From UBA288 sp964461885 (lineage in GTDB: Archaea; Halobacteriota; Methanomicrobia; Methanomicrobiales; Methanospirillaceae): a stretch of DNA of 25,901 bases. Made by a program: the position numbers and the translations under genes. The DNA lies in the NCBI GenBank assembly GCA_964461885.1, contig CAYWVY010000030.1:1-25901 (forward strand), read 5' to 3'. Every line of letters begins with the position of its first letter. Positions within the stretch are counted from its first letter, which is position 1. The notes under the pieces are model-generated. The model had not been told where the DNA came from, made no database searches, and worked only from the letters and a program-made list of their open reading frames with translations. Positions 14,295 through 22,497 of the stretch are shown one piece after another.

Positions 14295-16856
14295 CTAGGC
14301 GCCCGGGGCGTCCGTCCTCCTGCGGTGCCGGATCATCTTGGCGACTTCGAACCAGAGCACGCCCGCCACCCCTGCGACAACAGCGAGGGCGAGGGCCGCC
14401 GGCGGGACCGGCCCGAACCGGAAGAGTGCGGCAAGGAACGGGACAGAGATCGCCGCGGCGAGGAAGACCAGCGCCCCCGCCAGGACCACCCAGAAGGCCC
14501 GGTTCGGCCGGCGTATCGTGGCCGCGATGCTCTCCGTCCAGGACCGGTTGGTCGCGATCAGGGAGAGATTGGCCACCACGATCGTCGTGAAGGTCAGGGT
14601 ACGGATCGAGTTCTCCCCCATCCCCATCCGCACTCCGGCAGCGTAGATCACGAGCACCACGCCCAGCACGACGAGCCCCTGGGCCAGGGCGATGCCGACC
14701 GTGTGCCGGTCGAGGAGCCGCTCCTCCGGCCGCCGCGGAGGCCGGCGCATGATCCCGGGTTCCTCCTTCTCCGCCTCGAAGACGATCGAACAGGCCGGGT
14801 CGATGATCAGCTCGAGGAAGACGATGTGCACGGGCAAAAGGATCAGGGGCAATCCGAGCAGGACCGGCACCAGCGAGAGGCCCGCGATGGGGGCGTGGAC
14901 CGCGATGATGAACGCCATCGCCTTCCTGAGGTTGTCGTAGATCCGCCGGCCCATGCGGACCCCGGCCACGATCGAGGCGAAGTTGTCGTCGAGCAGGACC
15001 ACCGAGGCCGCCTCCCGCGCCACGTCCGTCCCCCGCTCGCCCATGGCGATCCCGATATGGGCCGCCTTGAGCGCCGGGGCGTCGTTCACGCCGTCGCCGG
15101 TCATGGCCACCACCTCGCCGCAGGCCTTGAGCGACTCGACGATCTGCAGCTTCTGCTGGGGTACGACCCGCGCGAAGATGGAAGTCCGCTGGATCGCAGG
15201 CACGCACTGCTCCGCCGGCATCGCCTCGAGTTCCGGGCCGGTCATGACCCGGTCGCCGTCGGAGAGGCCGATCTCGTTGGCGATCGCGCGGGCGGTGGCA
15301 GGGTAATCCCCGGTGATCATGGCGACCCGGATCCCCGCCGTCCTGCACTCGGCGACCGCGGCAGGCACGTCGGGGCGGACCGGGTCCGAGAAGGCGACAA
15401 GGCCGAGGTACGTGAACTCGAAATCGTGCTGGCCCGGCGGCAGGTCCTCATGCCGGAAGTACGCCTGCGCCACCCCGAGCACGCGGAAGCCTTCCTCCGC
15501 GAGCCGCTCGGCCTCGGCATGCGGGGCCGCCGCCTCCCCGTCGTCGAGGTGGCAGAGGTCGAAGATCGCCTCGGGGGCCCCCTTGACCGCGATGATGTAG
15601 TCGCCGCCCGACGGCGACCGCCAGACGTTGGACATGGCCAGGAGTTCCGGGGAGAGCGGGTACTCCCGGAGGAGGTCCCAGTTCGCGTGGAGGTGCTCGG
15701 TGCCGGACAGATCGTCGCTCCCAAGGCGGAGGAGCGCCTGCTCCATGGGATCGAAGGGGTCCTTCTTGCAGGAGAGGATCGCGAACTCGAGGAGCTCGTG
15801 GAACGGCTCCGGCAGGGTCGCCTCGTGCCCGGTCATGCAGTTGAACTCGGCGCCGTCGGCGCAGACCCGGGCGACGGTCATCCGGTTCTCGGTGAGCGTG
15901 CCCGTCTTGTCTACGCAGAGGACCGTGGTCGCCCCCAGGGTCTCGATGGCCGGCACCCGCCGGGTGAGGACGTTCTTCCGGGAGAGCCGCCACGCCCCGA
16001 GAGCCAGGAAGATGGTCAGGACGACGGGGAACTCCTCGGGGAGGATGGCCATGGCGAGTGTGATGCCGGCAAGAAGACCGTGGAGCCAATCGCCGCGGGT
16101 GAGGCCGTACACCACCACGACGATCACGCAGAGCCCGATCCCGATCAGCGCGATGCTCTTGACGATGCCGGAGGTCTCCCTGTCGAGCTGGGTCTCTTCG
16201 CGCTTGACGGTCTGCAGCGCCTCGCCGATGGCGCCCATCTGGGTCTGGGCGCCTGTGGCCACCACCTCCGCGACCCCCTTGCCCTGGACGACAAGGGTGC
16301 CCGAGTAGAGCCAGGGCTGGTCGTCGCCGCCGGGCCGCCGGTCGCCGGGTTCGGCGGTCGCGGGATGCTTCCTGACCGGGACCGACTCCCCGGTGAGGAG
16401 CGATTCATCGGCCGAGATGTTCACGCCGGAGAGGAGCAGGGCGTCGGCGGCCACTCGATCGCCCTCGCTGACGACGAGCAGGTCCCCCACCACCACATCT
16501 CGCCCCGGGATCCGGCGGGGGGTGCCGTCGCGGATGACCAGCGCCCGGGGGCTCGAGAGGGACCGCAACGCCTCGAGGGCCCGCTCGCTCTTCCGCTCCT
16601 GGTAGACGGTGATCCCGATGATGACGAAGACGAAGAGGAGGAGGAGGCCACCCTCCTCGATGTCGCCGAGCACGAGGTAGATGAGCCCTGCCCCAACGAG
16701 GAGGAGAAACATCGGCTCCCTGATCACTTCAGTGACGATGGTCAGGAACGTTCTGGTCTCCTCGACCGGGAGCTCGTTGTAGCCGTCCCGGGCAAGGCGC
16801 TCCGCGGCCTCTGCGGCGGAGAGGCCCGGACGGTCGGCCGGATCGGGAAGAGGCAT
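14295..16856 (-). CDS. Cation-transporting P-type ATPase (P2-like)
   Basis: The protein has 853 residues and a full set of P-type ATPase motifs: an N-terminal cation-ATPase domain (GLSAAEAAERLARDGYNELP), actuator motif TGES (155-158), phosphorylation motif DKTGT with D316, nucleotide-binding KGAPE (425-429), TGD (515-517) and hinge TGDGVNDAPALK (586-597). There are several M1-M4 and M5-M10 helices. M4 reads PEEFP (273-277) where Ca2+ pumps have PEGLP, and M6 has the block ELIIDPACSIVFEAE. These belong to a prokaryotic P2-like branch whose ion (Ca2+, Mn2+, K+/Na+ or H+) cannot be assigned. It is a single gene, and ATG 16856 is the first reasonable start. A near-palindrome ACCCTAAAGGGT lies 30 bp upstream. 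Confidence 0.93.
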   Translation of the reverse strand: MPLPDPADRPGLSAAEAAERLARDGYNELPVEETRTFLTIVTEVIREPMFLLLVGAGLIYLVLGDIEEGGLLLLFVFVIIGITVYQERKSERALEALRSLSSPRALVIRDGTPRRIPGRDVVVGDLLVVSEGDRVAADALLLSGVNISADESLLTGESVPVRKHPATAEPGDRRPGGDDQPWLYSGTLVVQGKGVAEVVATGAQTQMGAIGEALQTVKREETQLDRETSGIVKSIALIGIGLCVIVVVVYGLTRGDWLHGLLAGITLAMAILPEEFPVVLTIFLALGAWRLSRKNVLTRRVPAIETLGATTVLCVDKTGTLTENRMTVARVCADGAEFNCMTGHEATLPEPFHELLEFAILSCKKDPFDPMEQALLRLGSDDLSGTEHLHANWDLLREYPLSPELLAMSNVWRSPSGGDYIIAVKGAPEAIFDLCHLDDGEAAAPHAEAERLAEEGFRVLGVAQAYFRHEDLPPGQHDFEFTYLGLVAFSDPVRPDVPAAVAECRTAGIRVAMITGDYPATARAIANEIGLSDGDRVMTGPELEAMPAEQCVPAIQRTSIFARVVPQQKLQIVESLKACGEVVAMTGDGVNDAPALKAAHIGIAMGERGTDVAREAASVVLLDDNFASIVAGVRMGRRIYDNLRKAMAFIIAVHAPIAGLSLVPVLLGLPLILLPVHIVFLELIIDPACSIVFEAEKEEPGIMRRPPRRPEERLLDRHTVGIALAQGLVVLGVVLVIYAAGVRMGMGENSIRTLTFTTIVVANLSLIATNRSWTESIAATIRRPNRAFWVVLAGALVFLAAAISVPFLAALFRFGPVPPAALALAVVAGVAGVLWFEVAKMIRHRRRTDAPGA

Positions 16857-16885
16857 GATCCAGTAACCCTGAACAACGTCGCGTC

Positions 16886-16897
16886 ACCCTAAAGGGT
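16886..16897. promoter_or_regulatory. Near-palindrome upstream of the P-type ATPase
   Basis: ACCCTAAAGGGT has 5-bp arms around AA and lies 30-41 bp before the ATPase start, where a promoter or operator is expected. No clearer TATA box is seen. The site is a guess from position and symmetry. Confidence 0.3.
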
Positions 16898-16906
16898 TTG
16901 CGGGAT

Positions 16907-17270
16907 TCAAGGCATGTGTTCCGCTGCATGAGATAGCAGGTTTCGGCCCGATCTATTCGCACCGACCACCGATGCCCGATGGTGCACAGAAGGCTGGACG
17001 ACATCGGTGAAGTCGATCCGGCCGTTACCATTGAAGTCGAACCAGGCCACCGGTTGGTTCTCCGCGATCCAGTCAGGGTTGTTGAAGCCCTTCACGACGT
17101 CCTCGAAGACGCCGTCGACGTCGGGGTCCGTCGCCGAACCGACGCGCCGGGGAGCGTGACCGGCAGTTCGGGACCGTCGACGGTGGCGACGGTGTGCCCT
17201 GACCGCGTGGTCGTGACCCGCTCGAGATGGTCGAGTAGATTGTCGCCCCGCTGTCCTGCAGCCTTTTCAT
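16907..17270 (-). pseudogene. Decayed C-terminal part of a surface protein with dockerin-like EF-hand repeats
   Basis: On the minus strand, the frame from about 17143 to 16994 reads VGSATDPDVDGVFEDVV, then WIAENQPVAWFDFNGNGRID, then FTDVVQ. This is the familiar C-terminal module of methanogen secreted/PKD-type proteins (TDPDGDGxYEDxNGN...DWIAENEPVxxFDFNGNGRIDFxDVVxLF), a dockerin-like Ca2+-binding pair. The first EF-hand has lost its NGNGRxDF loop. Just upstream, a different frame reads TVATVDGPELPVTLPGA, which normally continues directly into it, so there is a frameshift near 17143. More shifts follow upstream, and the normal ending (VVxLFNxL) is gone. No signal peptide or main domain remains, so this is a remnant of a lost gene. 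Confidence 0.65.
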
Positions 17271-17494
17271 TACGACCTGGCCCGGGTGGCCGTTACCGGC
17301 TCACGGCGGCGACGGAGGGCTAGCACCCCTCCTCACGGGAGACGGGGGGGCGGAGAGCAGGGGATCGGCACTGGATTTCAGCCCCGTGGGCTGGCAAAAA
17401 GTGAAATCTCTTCCTGCGTCCGTCTCCGTCTCGAAAGCCGACGAGTGGGGCCTGGAAGTGTGAGTTCCGCGTCCATCCTGGCCCGTCGGGCTCG
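17271..17494. other. Non-coding stretch with a small hairpin
   Basis: No gene is supported here. A perfect 6-bp stem with a 3-nt loop, CAGCCCCGTGGGCTG (17380-17394), is followed on the plus strand by GCAAAAA. There is also a run of seven Gs near 17344-17350. Confidence 0.4.
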
Positions 17495-17499
17495 AAAAA
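17495..17499 (-). terminator. Oligo-T terminator of the YIP1/COG1361/ABC operon
   Basis: Minus strand AATTTTTCGAG begins a few bases after the permease stop codon (17504-17506). A second T-run lies at 17396-17400. These fit an archaeal U-tract terminator. Confidence 0.45.
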
Positions 17500-17503
17500 T
17501 TGG

Positions 17504-18673
17504 TTATTCGTGCCGGAGGGCCTCGATCGGGTTGAGATTCGAGGCCTTCCATGCAGGGTAGAGGCCGGAGAGGAGCGCCGTCACGATCCCGAACCCCATG
17601 CCGAGGGCGATCGACGAGAGGCTCGAGGGATGGAAGAGGTACTGAGTCGTCTGGAGCACGAGCAGCGAGATCAGGTACCCCGCGCCGAACGAGAGGATGC
17701 CGCCGAGCACCGAGCCGATCAGCCCCAGCATGAGGGCTTCGTAGATGAACATCTGCCGGACCTCCCGCCGGAGCGTCCCTATCGACCGGAGGATCCCGAT
17801 CTCTCTGGTCCGCTCGGTCACGGACATCATCATCACGTTCAGGATCGAGATCCCGGCGACCACGAGCGAGATGCCGCCAATGGCCGTCGTGAAGGTCGAT
17901 ATCTGCCCGAAGACGGTCTGGATGCTCGAGAGGATCTCCGTGGACGAGAAGGTATCGAGTACGGTCTCGCGCCGGTTGAACCGCTGGTCGATCGCGGCCT
18001 GGAGGGTCTCGACCTGGTTGACATCCCGGACCTTGATGATCACCTGGTCGAAGCCCGTCGGGCGGTTCCGGTCCTCGTACCACTTAGCCGGGACGATCAG
18101 GGCCTGGTCCGGCTGGATGTCGAAGCCGATCCCGCGCTCCTTCAGGATCCCGACCACGCGCTGCGTGGACCCGTCCGAGAACCGAATCTGGGATCCGACC
18201 TTCAACTTGTACTGGGTGGCCGCCCGCGCCCCGACGAGGACGCCGCTGTTGCCGCGGAGCAGGATCCCCTGGTCGACCTCGACGAGATTGCCGACGTCGT
18301 CGGGATTGAGGGCGTAGACCGAGAGTACGGCCCGCTCGCTCCCGACCTCGATCCGTTCGGCCGTCGAGTAGACCGGGATCACCGGGTTCGGCGCGGCGAG
18401 CCGTTGCAGGTCCTGAACCTGCCGCGTCGAGATCTTCTCGGGCGTGGCGGCCCCACCCCCGAACCCCGCGCCGCCGCCCGAGTGCGGGATCACGGTCAGG
18501 GAGTCGCCGACGGTCGAGAGCTGGTCCGTGACCGAGAGGGTCAGGCTGTTGCCGAGGATCCCGAGCGAGGAGATCGCGAGGACGCCGATCACGATCCCCA
18601 CGATCGCGAGCATCGACCGGAAGAGGTTCCGCTGCAGGTTACGGCGCGCGATATCGAAGAAGGTCCAGCTCAT
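17504..18673 (-). CDS. ABC transporter permease, MacB/FtsX type
   Basis: The 389-residue protein begins MSWTFFDIARRNLQRNLFR. The topology is that of MacB/FtsX permeases: one N-terminal membrane helix (about 20-45), a large extracytoplasmic MacB periplasmic-core-like domain (about 50-260) and three C-terminal helices (FtsX domain) with the conserved ERTREIGILRSIG loop and an ending of YPAWKASNLNPIEALRHE. MacB-type systems do not carry solutes across the membrane; they transmit ATP-driven motion to extracytoplasmic partners, for example in lipoprotein or peptide release. ATG 18673 overlaps the ATPase stop (ATGA, 4 bp), so the longer open frame upstream is rejected. It is the last gene of the four-gene operon. 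The extracytoplasmic domain begins with a Gly-rich loop. Confidence 0.94.
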   Translation of the reverse strand: MSWTFFDIARRNLQRNLFRSMLAIVGIVIGVLAISSLGILGNSLTLSVTDQLSTVGDSLTVIPHSGGGAGFGGGAATPEKISTRQVQDLQRLAAPNPVIPVYSTAERIEVGSERAVLSVYALNPDDVGNLVEVDQGILLRGNSGVLVGARAATQYKLKVGSQIRFSDGSTQRVVGILKERGIGFDIQPDQALIVPAKWYEDRNRPTGFDQVIIKVRDVNQVETLQAAIDQRFNRRETVLDTFSSTEILSSIQTVFGQISTFTTAIGGISLVVAGISILNVMMMSVTERTREIGILRSIGTLRREVRQMFIYEALMLGLIGSVLGGILSFGAGYLISLLVLQTTQYLFHPSSLSSIALGMGFGIVTALLSGLYPAWKASNLNPIEALRHE

Positions 18674-19386
18674 CCCGTGTCCTCCTGGATCCGGCCGTCC
18701 ACGATCCGGACCTGGCGGGAGGCGTACTCCGCGATCCCGGGATCGTGCGTGACCATGATGATCGTCTTCCCCTCGCGGTTCATCCTGCCCAGGAGCGCCA
18801 TGATCCCCGCGCCCGTCCGCTGGTCCAGGTTGCCCGTCGGTTCGTCGCAGAGGAGGAGGTCCGGGTCGTTGACGAGCGCCCGGGCGATCGCGACCCGCTG
18901 CTGCTGCCCACCCGAGAGCTCGTTCGGGCGGTTCGTGTAGAGCCGCTCGTCGTCGAGCCCGGCCGCCCGCAGCACCTCGTTCGGCCTCAGCCCGCAGGCT
19001 GAGCGGTCCTTGCACTTCAGGACCAGGGGGTACTCCACGTTCTCGAGGACCGAGAGGAGGGGAATCAGGTTGAACTGCTGGAAGATGAACCCGATCGTGT
19101 CGCGGCGGAGGTAGGTCAGCTCGTCGTCCGAGAGCTCGGCCACGTCCCGGCCATTGATCAAAAGCCGGCCCGATGTCGGGACGTCCAGGCAGCCGATCAG
19201 GTTCAGCAGGGTGGTCTTGCCCGAGCCCGAGGGACCCATGATCGCGATGAACTCGCCGCGCCGGACCGTGAGCGAGACGCGGTCGAGGGCGACCACGTCG
19301 CCGGCCGGCAGCGGGTAGACCTTGGAGACCTCCTCGAACCGGATCAGGTCCGGTCCGGTCCTGCCGTCCGTCGTCACCGTCTCCAT
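18670..19386 (-). CDS. ABC transporter ATP-binding protein, MacB/LolD type
   Basis: This 238-residue nucleotide-binding domain has Walker A GPSGSGKTT (51-59), Q-loop region FIFQQFNLIP, signature LSGGQQQRVAIARAL (157-171), Walker B LLLCDEPTGNLD (177-188) and H-loop VTHD (212-215). EPTGNLD and the FQQFNLIPLLSVLENVEYPL block are characteristic of the MacB/LolD/FtsE subfamily. It powers the permease encoded next, with which it overlaps by 4 bp. Its start ATG 19386 lies 13 bp inside the end of the COG1361 gene, so translation is probably coupled. An insertion with two Cys (KCKDRSACG, about 124-132) sits in the helical subdomain. Confidence 0.96.
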   Translation of the reverse strand: METVTTDGRTGPDLIRFEEVSKVYPLPAGDVVALDRVSLTVRRGEFIAIMGPSGSGKTTLLNLIGCLDVPTSGRLLINGRDVAELSDDELTYLRRDTIGFIFQQFNLIPLLSVLENVEYPLVLKCKDRSACGLRPNEVLRAAGLDDERLYTNRPNELSGGQQQRVAIARALVNDPDLLLCDEPTGNLDQRTGAGIMALLGRMNREGKTIIMVTHDPGIAEYASRQVRIVDGRIQEDTG

Positions 19387-20600
19387 GAGCGGTAGATCAG
19401 GTAGCCCACGCCGACCGCGAGCACGAGCGCGAGCGCGATCCAGGCGACCGGCAGGTCACCGCCGGCGCCGGAGGCGCCCGAGGTCTGGTTCAGGGCGAGC
19501 GATGCCTCGGTCCGCTGCTCGAAGGGATCGCCGTTCTCGTCCCGGTAGCTGATCCCGAGCGGGACCGTGGACCGGTTCTCGGCCCGGAAGTTCAACTCGA
19601 ACGAGGCGAAGTCATCGGGCTCGAGTGAGCCGATCACGTACCGGGGGTACGGATCGGCCGGAGTCACGCCCTCGCCGGGCGCGATCACGACGGACCGGGC
19701 CGCGCTGAGGCCCGCGTTGTTGACGTCCCCGCTCAGGCGGTAGACCCCGCCCGACTGCTCGACCTCGAAGTTCGAGAGGATCAGGTCGGCCTGGAACTTG
19801 GACTGGCCGTAGCCGACCCCCAGGTCGACGGGCGTCGCGTGCCGGTTCTGGCCGTTGTAGTAGACGACCTCGAACCCGATGGTCGCGTTCTCCTCCGGGG
19901 TCAGGTTGAACGATACCGTCGCCTGGCCGTTCGGGGCGAGCGCCCCGATGAAGACGGACGACGGGGCGGCCGTGAAGCCCGAGCCCTGCGGCGTGACCAT
20001 CACGCCGTTGAGGGGGTCCTGGCGGGGGTTACCGATTGAGAGGACGACCCGGTCGCCCCGCCCGGCCGTCAGCGCGTCGGGCTTCTGGACGAACGAGACG
20101 GCCGGGGGCGTGCTGTCGACCCGGACCGGGACCGGGAAGCGGATGCCCCGGCCCTCGTTCACGGCGAGCGTGAAGACGGGGTAGGCCGTCCCGTCGGGGG
20201 ACCCGGCGGTGACGAGGAAGCTGAAGGTCATCCGGTTCCCGGCTCCGATCTCGCCGACGGTCGCGTACGGGTCGTCAGCGACCGAGACCGGGCCGTCGGG
20301 CGAGAGCGCGGCACGGGAGGCCCGCACCGGGGCCGTGCCCGTGTTCGCGACCTCGACCGTGAGGGTGGCCGTATCGCCGCGCATCAGCACGGGCGGGTCG
20401 ATGGTGGTCGAGACGACCTGGAGCTGGTTCCCGGCCTGGGTTACGATCGGTGCCGTCGTGGTGGAGGCGGTCGGCAGGGTCGCCTCGCCGGCAGGCAGGG
20501 TGACGCCGGAGGTCGGGAATGGGTACGTCGGGATCGCGGCCGAGGCGCAGGCGATGCAGCCGAGGAGGGCGAGTGTCAGCAGGAGAAGGCGTCTGGTCAT
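19374..20600 (-). CDS. COG1361 S-layer-like secreted protein with C-terminal membrane anchor
   Basis: The 408-residue protein starts with a signal peptide (TRRLLLLTLALLGCIACASA). A Thr/Pro-rich stretch follows, then tandem immunoglobulin-like CARDB/COG1361 beta domains: VLMRGDTATLTVEVANTGTAPV (see 71-90 region), RGDRVVLSIGNP, and VNNAGLSAARSVVI. The C-terminus has a Gly/Ser linker and one membrane helix (VAWIALALVLAVGVGYLIY) with a short Arg-rich tail. It should stand on the outer face of the membrane. Its gene is one base after the YIP1 gene and overlaps the ABC ATPase gene by 13 bp, which strongly suggests that it is the extracytoplasmic partner of the MacB-type transporter. Confidence 0.92.
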   Translation of the reverse strand: MTRRLLLLTLALLGCIACASAAIPTYPFPTSGVTLPAGEATLPTASTTTAPIVTQAGNQLQVVSTTIDPPVLMRGDTATLTVEVANTGTAPVRASRAALSPDGPVSVADDPYATVGEIGAGNRMTFSFLVTAGSPDGTAYPVFTLAVNEGRGIRFPVPVRVDSTPPAVSFVQKPDALTAGRGDRVVLSIGNPRQDPLNGVMVTPQGSGFTAAPSSVFIGALAPNGQATVSFNLTPEENATIGFEVVYYNGQNRHATPVDLGVGYGQSKFQADLILSNFEVEQSGGVYRLSGDVNNAGLSAARSVVIAPGEGVTPADPYPRYVIGSLEPDDFASFELNFRAENRSTVPLGISYRDENGDPFEQRTEASLALNQTSGASGAGGDLPVAWIALALVLAVGVGYLIYRSWRR

Positions 20601-20601
20601 G

Positions 20602-21312
20602 TCAGGCTACCAGGGTGGGAACGATAGTTACGAGGATGTAGATCAGGACGGGCACGAGAACCGTGATCGCGGCGTCGCGTGTCGAGAGCTTCCGCCCCGA
20701 GCGGACGCCGAAGATCCAGATATTCGCGGACCAGAGCAGGAAGAGGAGGGCGACCGCGGTCGAGACCTGCATGGTGGGGTTCTGCAGCAGGGACTGGGTC
20801 CACTCCTGGATCGCCCCGGGATCGGTGAGAGAGGGCACGCGGAGGTCCGAGAGGTAACTCCACGTGAGCGCGGCGGTGATGATCCCACCGACGACCTGCG
20901 GGAGATGGCCGTACCCGACGTAGGCGAGGAGGCGGTTGAAGTCGCCCTGCCCTTTGAACGCCATCGAGATGACGTAGAAGACCGCGGTGTAGATCACCCA
21001 GAAGAGCAGGGTCCCTATCAGGGCCGAGATCGCTCCGACCGCGCTGATGACGCCTCCGAGCCCCTCGACTCCGGGGATCTCCATGGCGCTCATGAGGGTG
21101 GCGGAGACCAGGTACGCGGTGATGGCTCCGACAACACCGACGGCGAAGACGATCAGGAACGGCACGAGGAGGCTTACGGGCCCCGTCTCCAGGGCCTCGA
21201 AGAACCCCCGCGGGTTCGTGACGAGCTCCAGGAGCGACGGGTGCCGGGTCTCAGCCCGCCGGGGAACAGGGGGTGCGTCGAAGCCGGGCGCGCCCTGCTC
21301 CGGGTCGTTCAT
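20602..21312 (-). CDS. YIP1-family integral membrane protein
   Basis: The 236-residue protein has a short soluble N-terminus, then about five membrane segments. The PSLLELVTNPRGFFEAL block followed by hydrophobic helices, the ISMAFKGQGDFNRLLAYVGYGHLPQVV loop (FxRxLxxxGYxxLPxxL pattern) and the final VLIYILVTI helix are typical of the Yip1 domain family. In eukaryotes Yip1 proteins act in vesicle traffic; prokaryotic members have no settled role. Its stop (TGA) is one base before the COG1361 start. It is the first gene of the operon, with a TATA element at 21346-21353. Confidence 0.9.
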   Translation of the reverse strand: MNDPEQGAPGFDAPPVPRRAETRHPSLLELVTNPRGFFEALETGPVSLLVPFLIVFAVGVVGAITAYLVSATLMSAMEIPGVEGLGGVISAVGAISALIGTLLFWVIYTAVFYVISMAFKGQGDFNRLLAYVGYGHLPQVVGGIITAALTWSYLSDLRVPSLTDPGAIQEWTQSLLQNPTMQVSTAVALLFLLWSANIWIFGVRSGRKLSTRDAAITVLVPVLIYILVTIVPTLVA

Positions 21313-21345
21313 GCGGCGGTCCTGGTGGTGCAGTCGATCGTGCTC

Positions 21346-21353
21346 ATAATAAA
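21346..21353 (-). promoter_or_regulatory. TATA box of the YIP1/COG1361/ABC operon
   Basis: Minus strand TTTATTAT is centred about 38 nt before ATG 21312, predicting a leader of about 12 nt. It is the only clear TATA-like site for the four genes. Confidence 0.55.
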
Positions 21354-21416
21354 CCGGTGTTGTATCGCCGTGATGCTACTTCAGAGTTGCGAATCGGAAT
21401 TCACGCGAAAATAGAT

Positions 21417-22466
21417 TCAGAGGGCTTCCGGCCGCTGGCCGGAGACCGCGTCCATGGTGGCCATCGCGATCGCGCCGAACCCGAGGCAGACCACGACGAA
21501 CTTGACGAGCCCGCCGAGGAGCGGGACCAGGTAGAGCACGTTCAGTATGACGAAGCCGATGATGAAGAGGACGTAGACGTTGTTGCCGAACCGGCTCCCC
21601 CCCGCGATCAGCCGGCCGAGCGCGAGCGAGACCACGAGCCCGGCCAGCATCACGCCGGCGATGACGAAGAGCCACCCCAGGACCGCGATGGGGATCCCGA
21701 TGACCGTGACGAGCAGGATCATCCCGAGGATCACGGCGCCGACCAGGGCCAGAAGGCCGATCACGAAGGCGGGGAGGGGGCGCTCCCGGATCCGCTCCTC
21801 CACCACGCGGGCGGCGGCCGGAACGAGGGCCAGGAGCAGGAGCCCGAGGACCAGGTACCCGAGGGTCACAAGAAGCGAGACGACGGCCACAATGCCCGCA
21901 ATGAGGGCGGCAATCCCGCCGCCGACACCGGGGCCGCGCCCAGTCTGGTTACCGCCGGACCGGTTCTCGGTCGCCGAGTACCGGACACTGCCGGCCGTCC
22001 CGCTGTTCGTGAAGGTCCCGGCCTGGGCCGTGAGTGTCCCGTTGACGGCGCCCTGGTGCGTGAAGGTGCCGGCCGAGACCTCCGCGTCGCGCCCGATCCG
22101 GGCGCCGGGGCCGAAGACGACCTCGCCACCGGTCGTGATCGCGTTCCGCTGGACCGTGCCGTTCAGCCTGATCTTGCCGCCGGCGAGCACGACCTTGCCG
22201 CCGACCGTGCCGTTCACCTGTACGGTCCCGCCGACCGCGATTACGTCACCCGCGACCGGGGCGTTGACGTGGACTGCCCCGCCCGCCGCGATCAGCGACC
22301 CGATGGGGGCGTCGACAATGAGCGTGCCGCTGCTCGCAATGATGTCGTCGTCGGTCGGCTCCGAGATCACGCTCGTGTCGCCGCCGCCGACTATCCGGAG
22401 CGCCTGGGCGCCGGAGACCAGCAGGAGGACGAGGCAGAGTGCCGTGAGGATGCGATACCCGTTCAT
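21417..22466 (-). CDS. Bactofilin-like beta-helix protein with signal peptide and membrane domain
   Basis: The 349-residue protein has three parts: a signal peptide (LTALCLVLLLVSGAQA), a repetitive beta-helical region (about 25-170) and a C-terminal membrane domain of four or five helices (about 180-340). The middle repeats a short unit of hydrophobic-x-G/N-x-V (GSLIAAGGAVHVNAPVAGDV, VQVNGTVGGKVVLAGGKIRL, TLTAQAGTFTNSGTAG), as in bactofilin/polymer-forming proteins. Classical bactofilins are cytoplasmic filaments; with a signal peptide this domain should lie outside the membrane. It may form an envelope polymer anchored by the membrane domain. A TATA box (22489-22496) gives a leaderless mRNA. 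Its end is 104 bp from the YIP1 operon start. Confidence 0.85.
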   Translation of the reverse strand: MNGYRILTALCLVLLLVSGAQALRIVGGGDTSVISEPTDDDIIASSGTLIVDAPIGSLIAAGGAVHVNAPVAGDVIAVGGTVQVNGTVGGKVVLAGGKIRLNGTVQRNAITTGGEVVFGPGARIGRDAEVSAGTFTHQGAVNGTLTAQAGTFTNSGTAGSVRYSATENRSGGNQTGRGPGVGGGIAALIAGIVAVVSLLVTLGYLVLGLLLLALVPAAARVVEERIRERPLPAFVIGLLALVGAVILGMILLVTVIGIPIAVLGWLFVIAGVMLAGLVVSLALGRLIAGGSRFGNNVYVLFIIGFVILNVLYLVPLLGGLVKFVVVCLGFGAIAMATMDAVSGQRPEAL

Positions 22467-22488
22467 GCGGGTGCATGCACCGGGCGAG

Positions 22489-22496
22489 CAATAAAG
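22489..22496 (-). promoter_or_regulatory. TATA box for the bactofilin-like gene
   Basis: Minus strand CTTTATTG is centred about 26 nt before ATG 22466, so transcription should start at the start codon. Confidence 0.55.
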
Positions 22497-22497
22497 G

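Noticed and set aside
14001..16892. 963-codon open frame opposite the P-type ATPase
   Set aside because: It is an antisense shadow rich in Arg, Asp, Gly and Pro; the ATPase motifs on the minus strand are complete.
17380..17394. Hairpin CAGCCCCGTGGGCTG as a terminator for the permease operon
   Set aside because: The T-run lies 5' of the hairpin on the minus strand. The nearer oligo-T at 17495-17499 is a better candidate.
18674..19015. N-terminal extension of the ABC permease frame
   Set aside because: This part lies inside the ABC ATPase gene in another frame. The ATGA overlap at 18670-18673 is the natural start.
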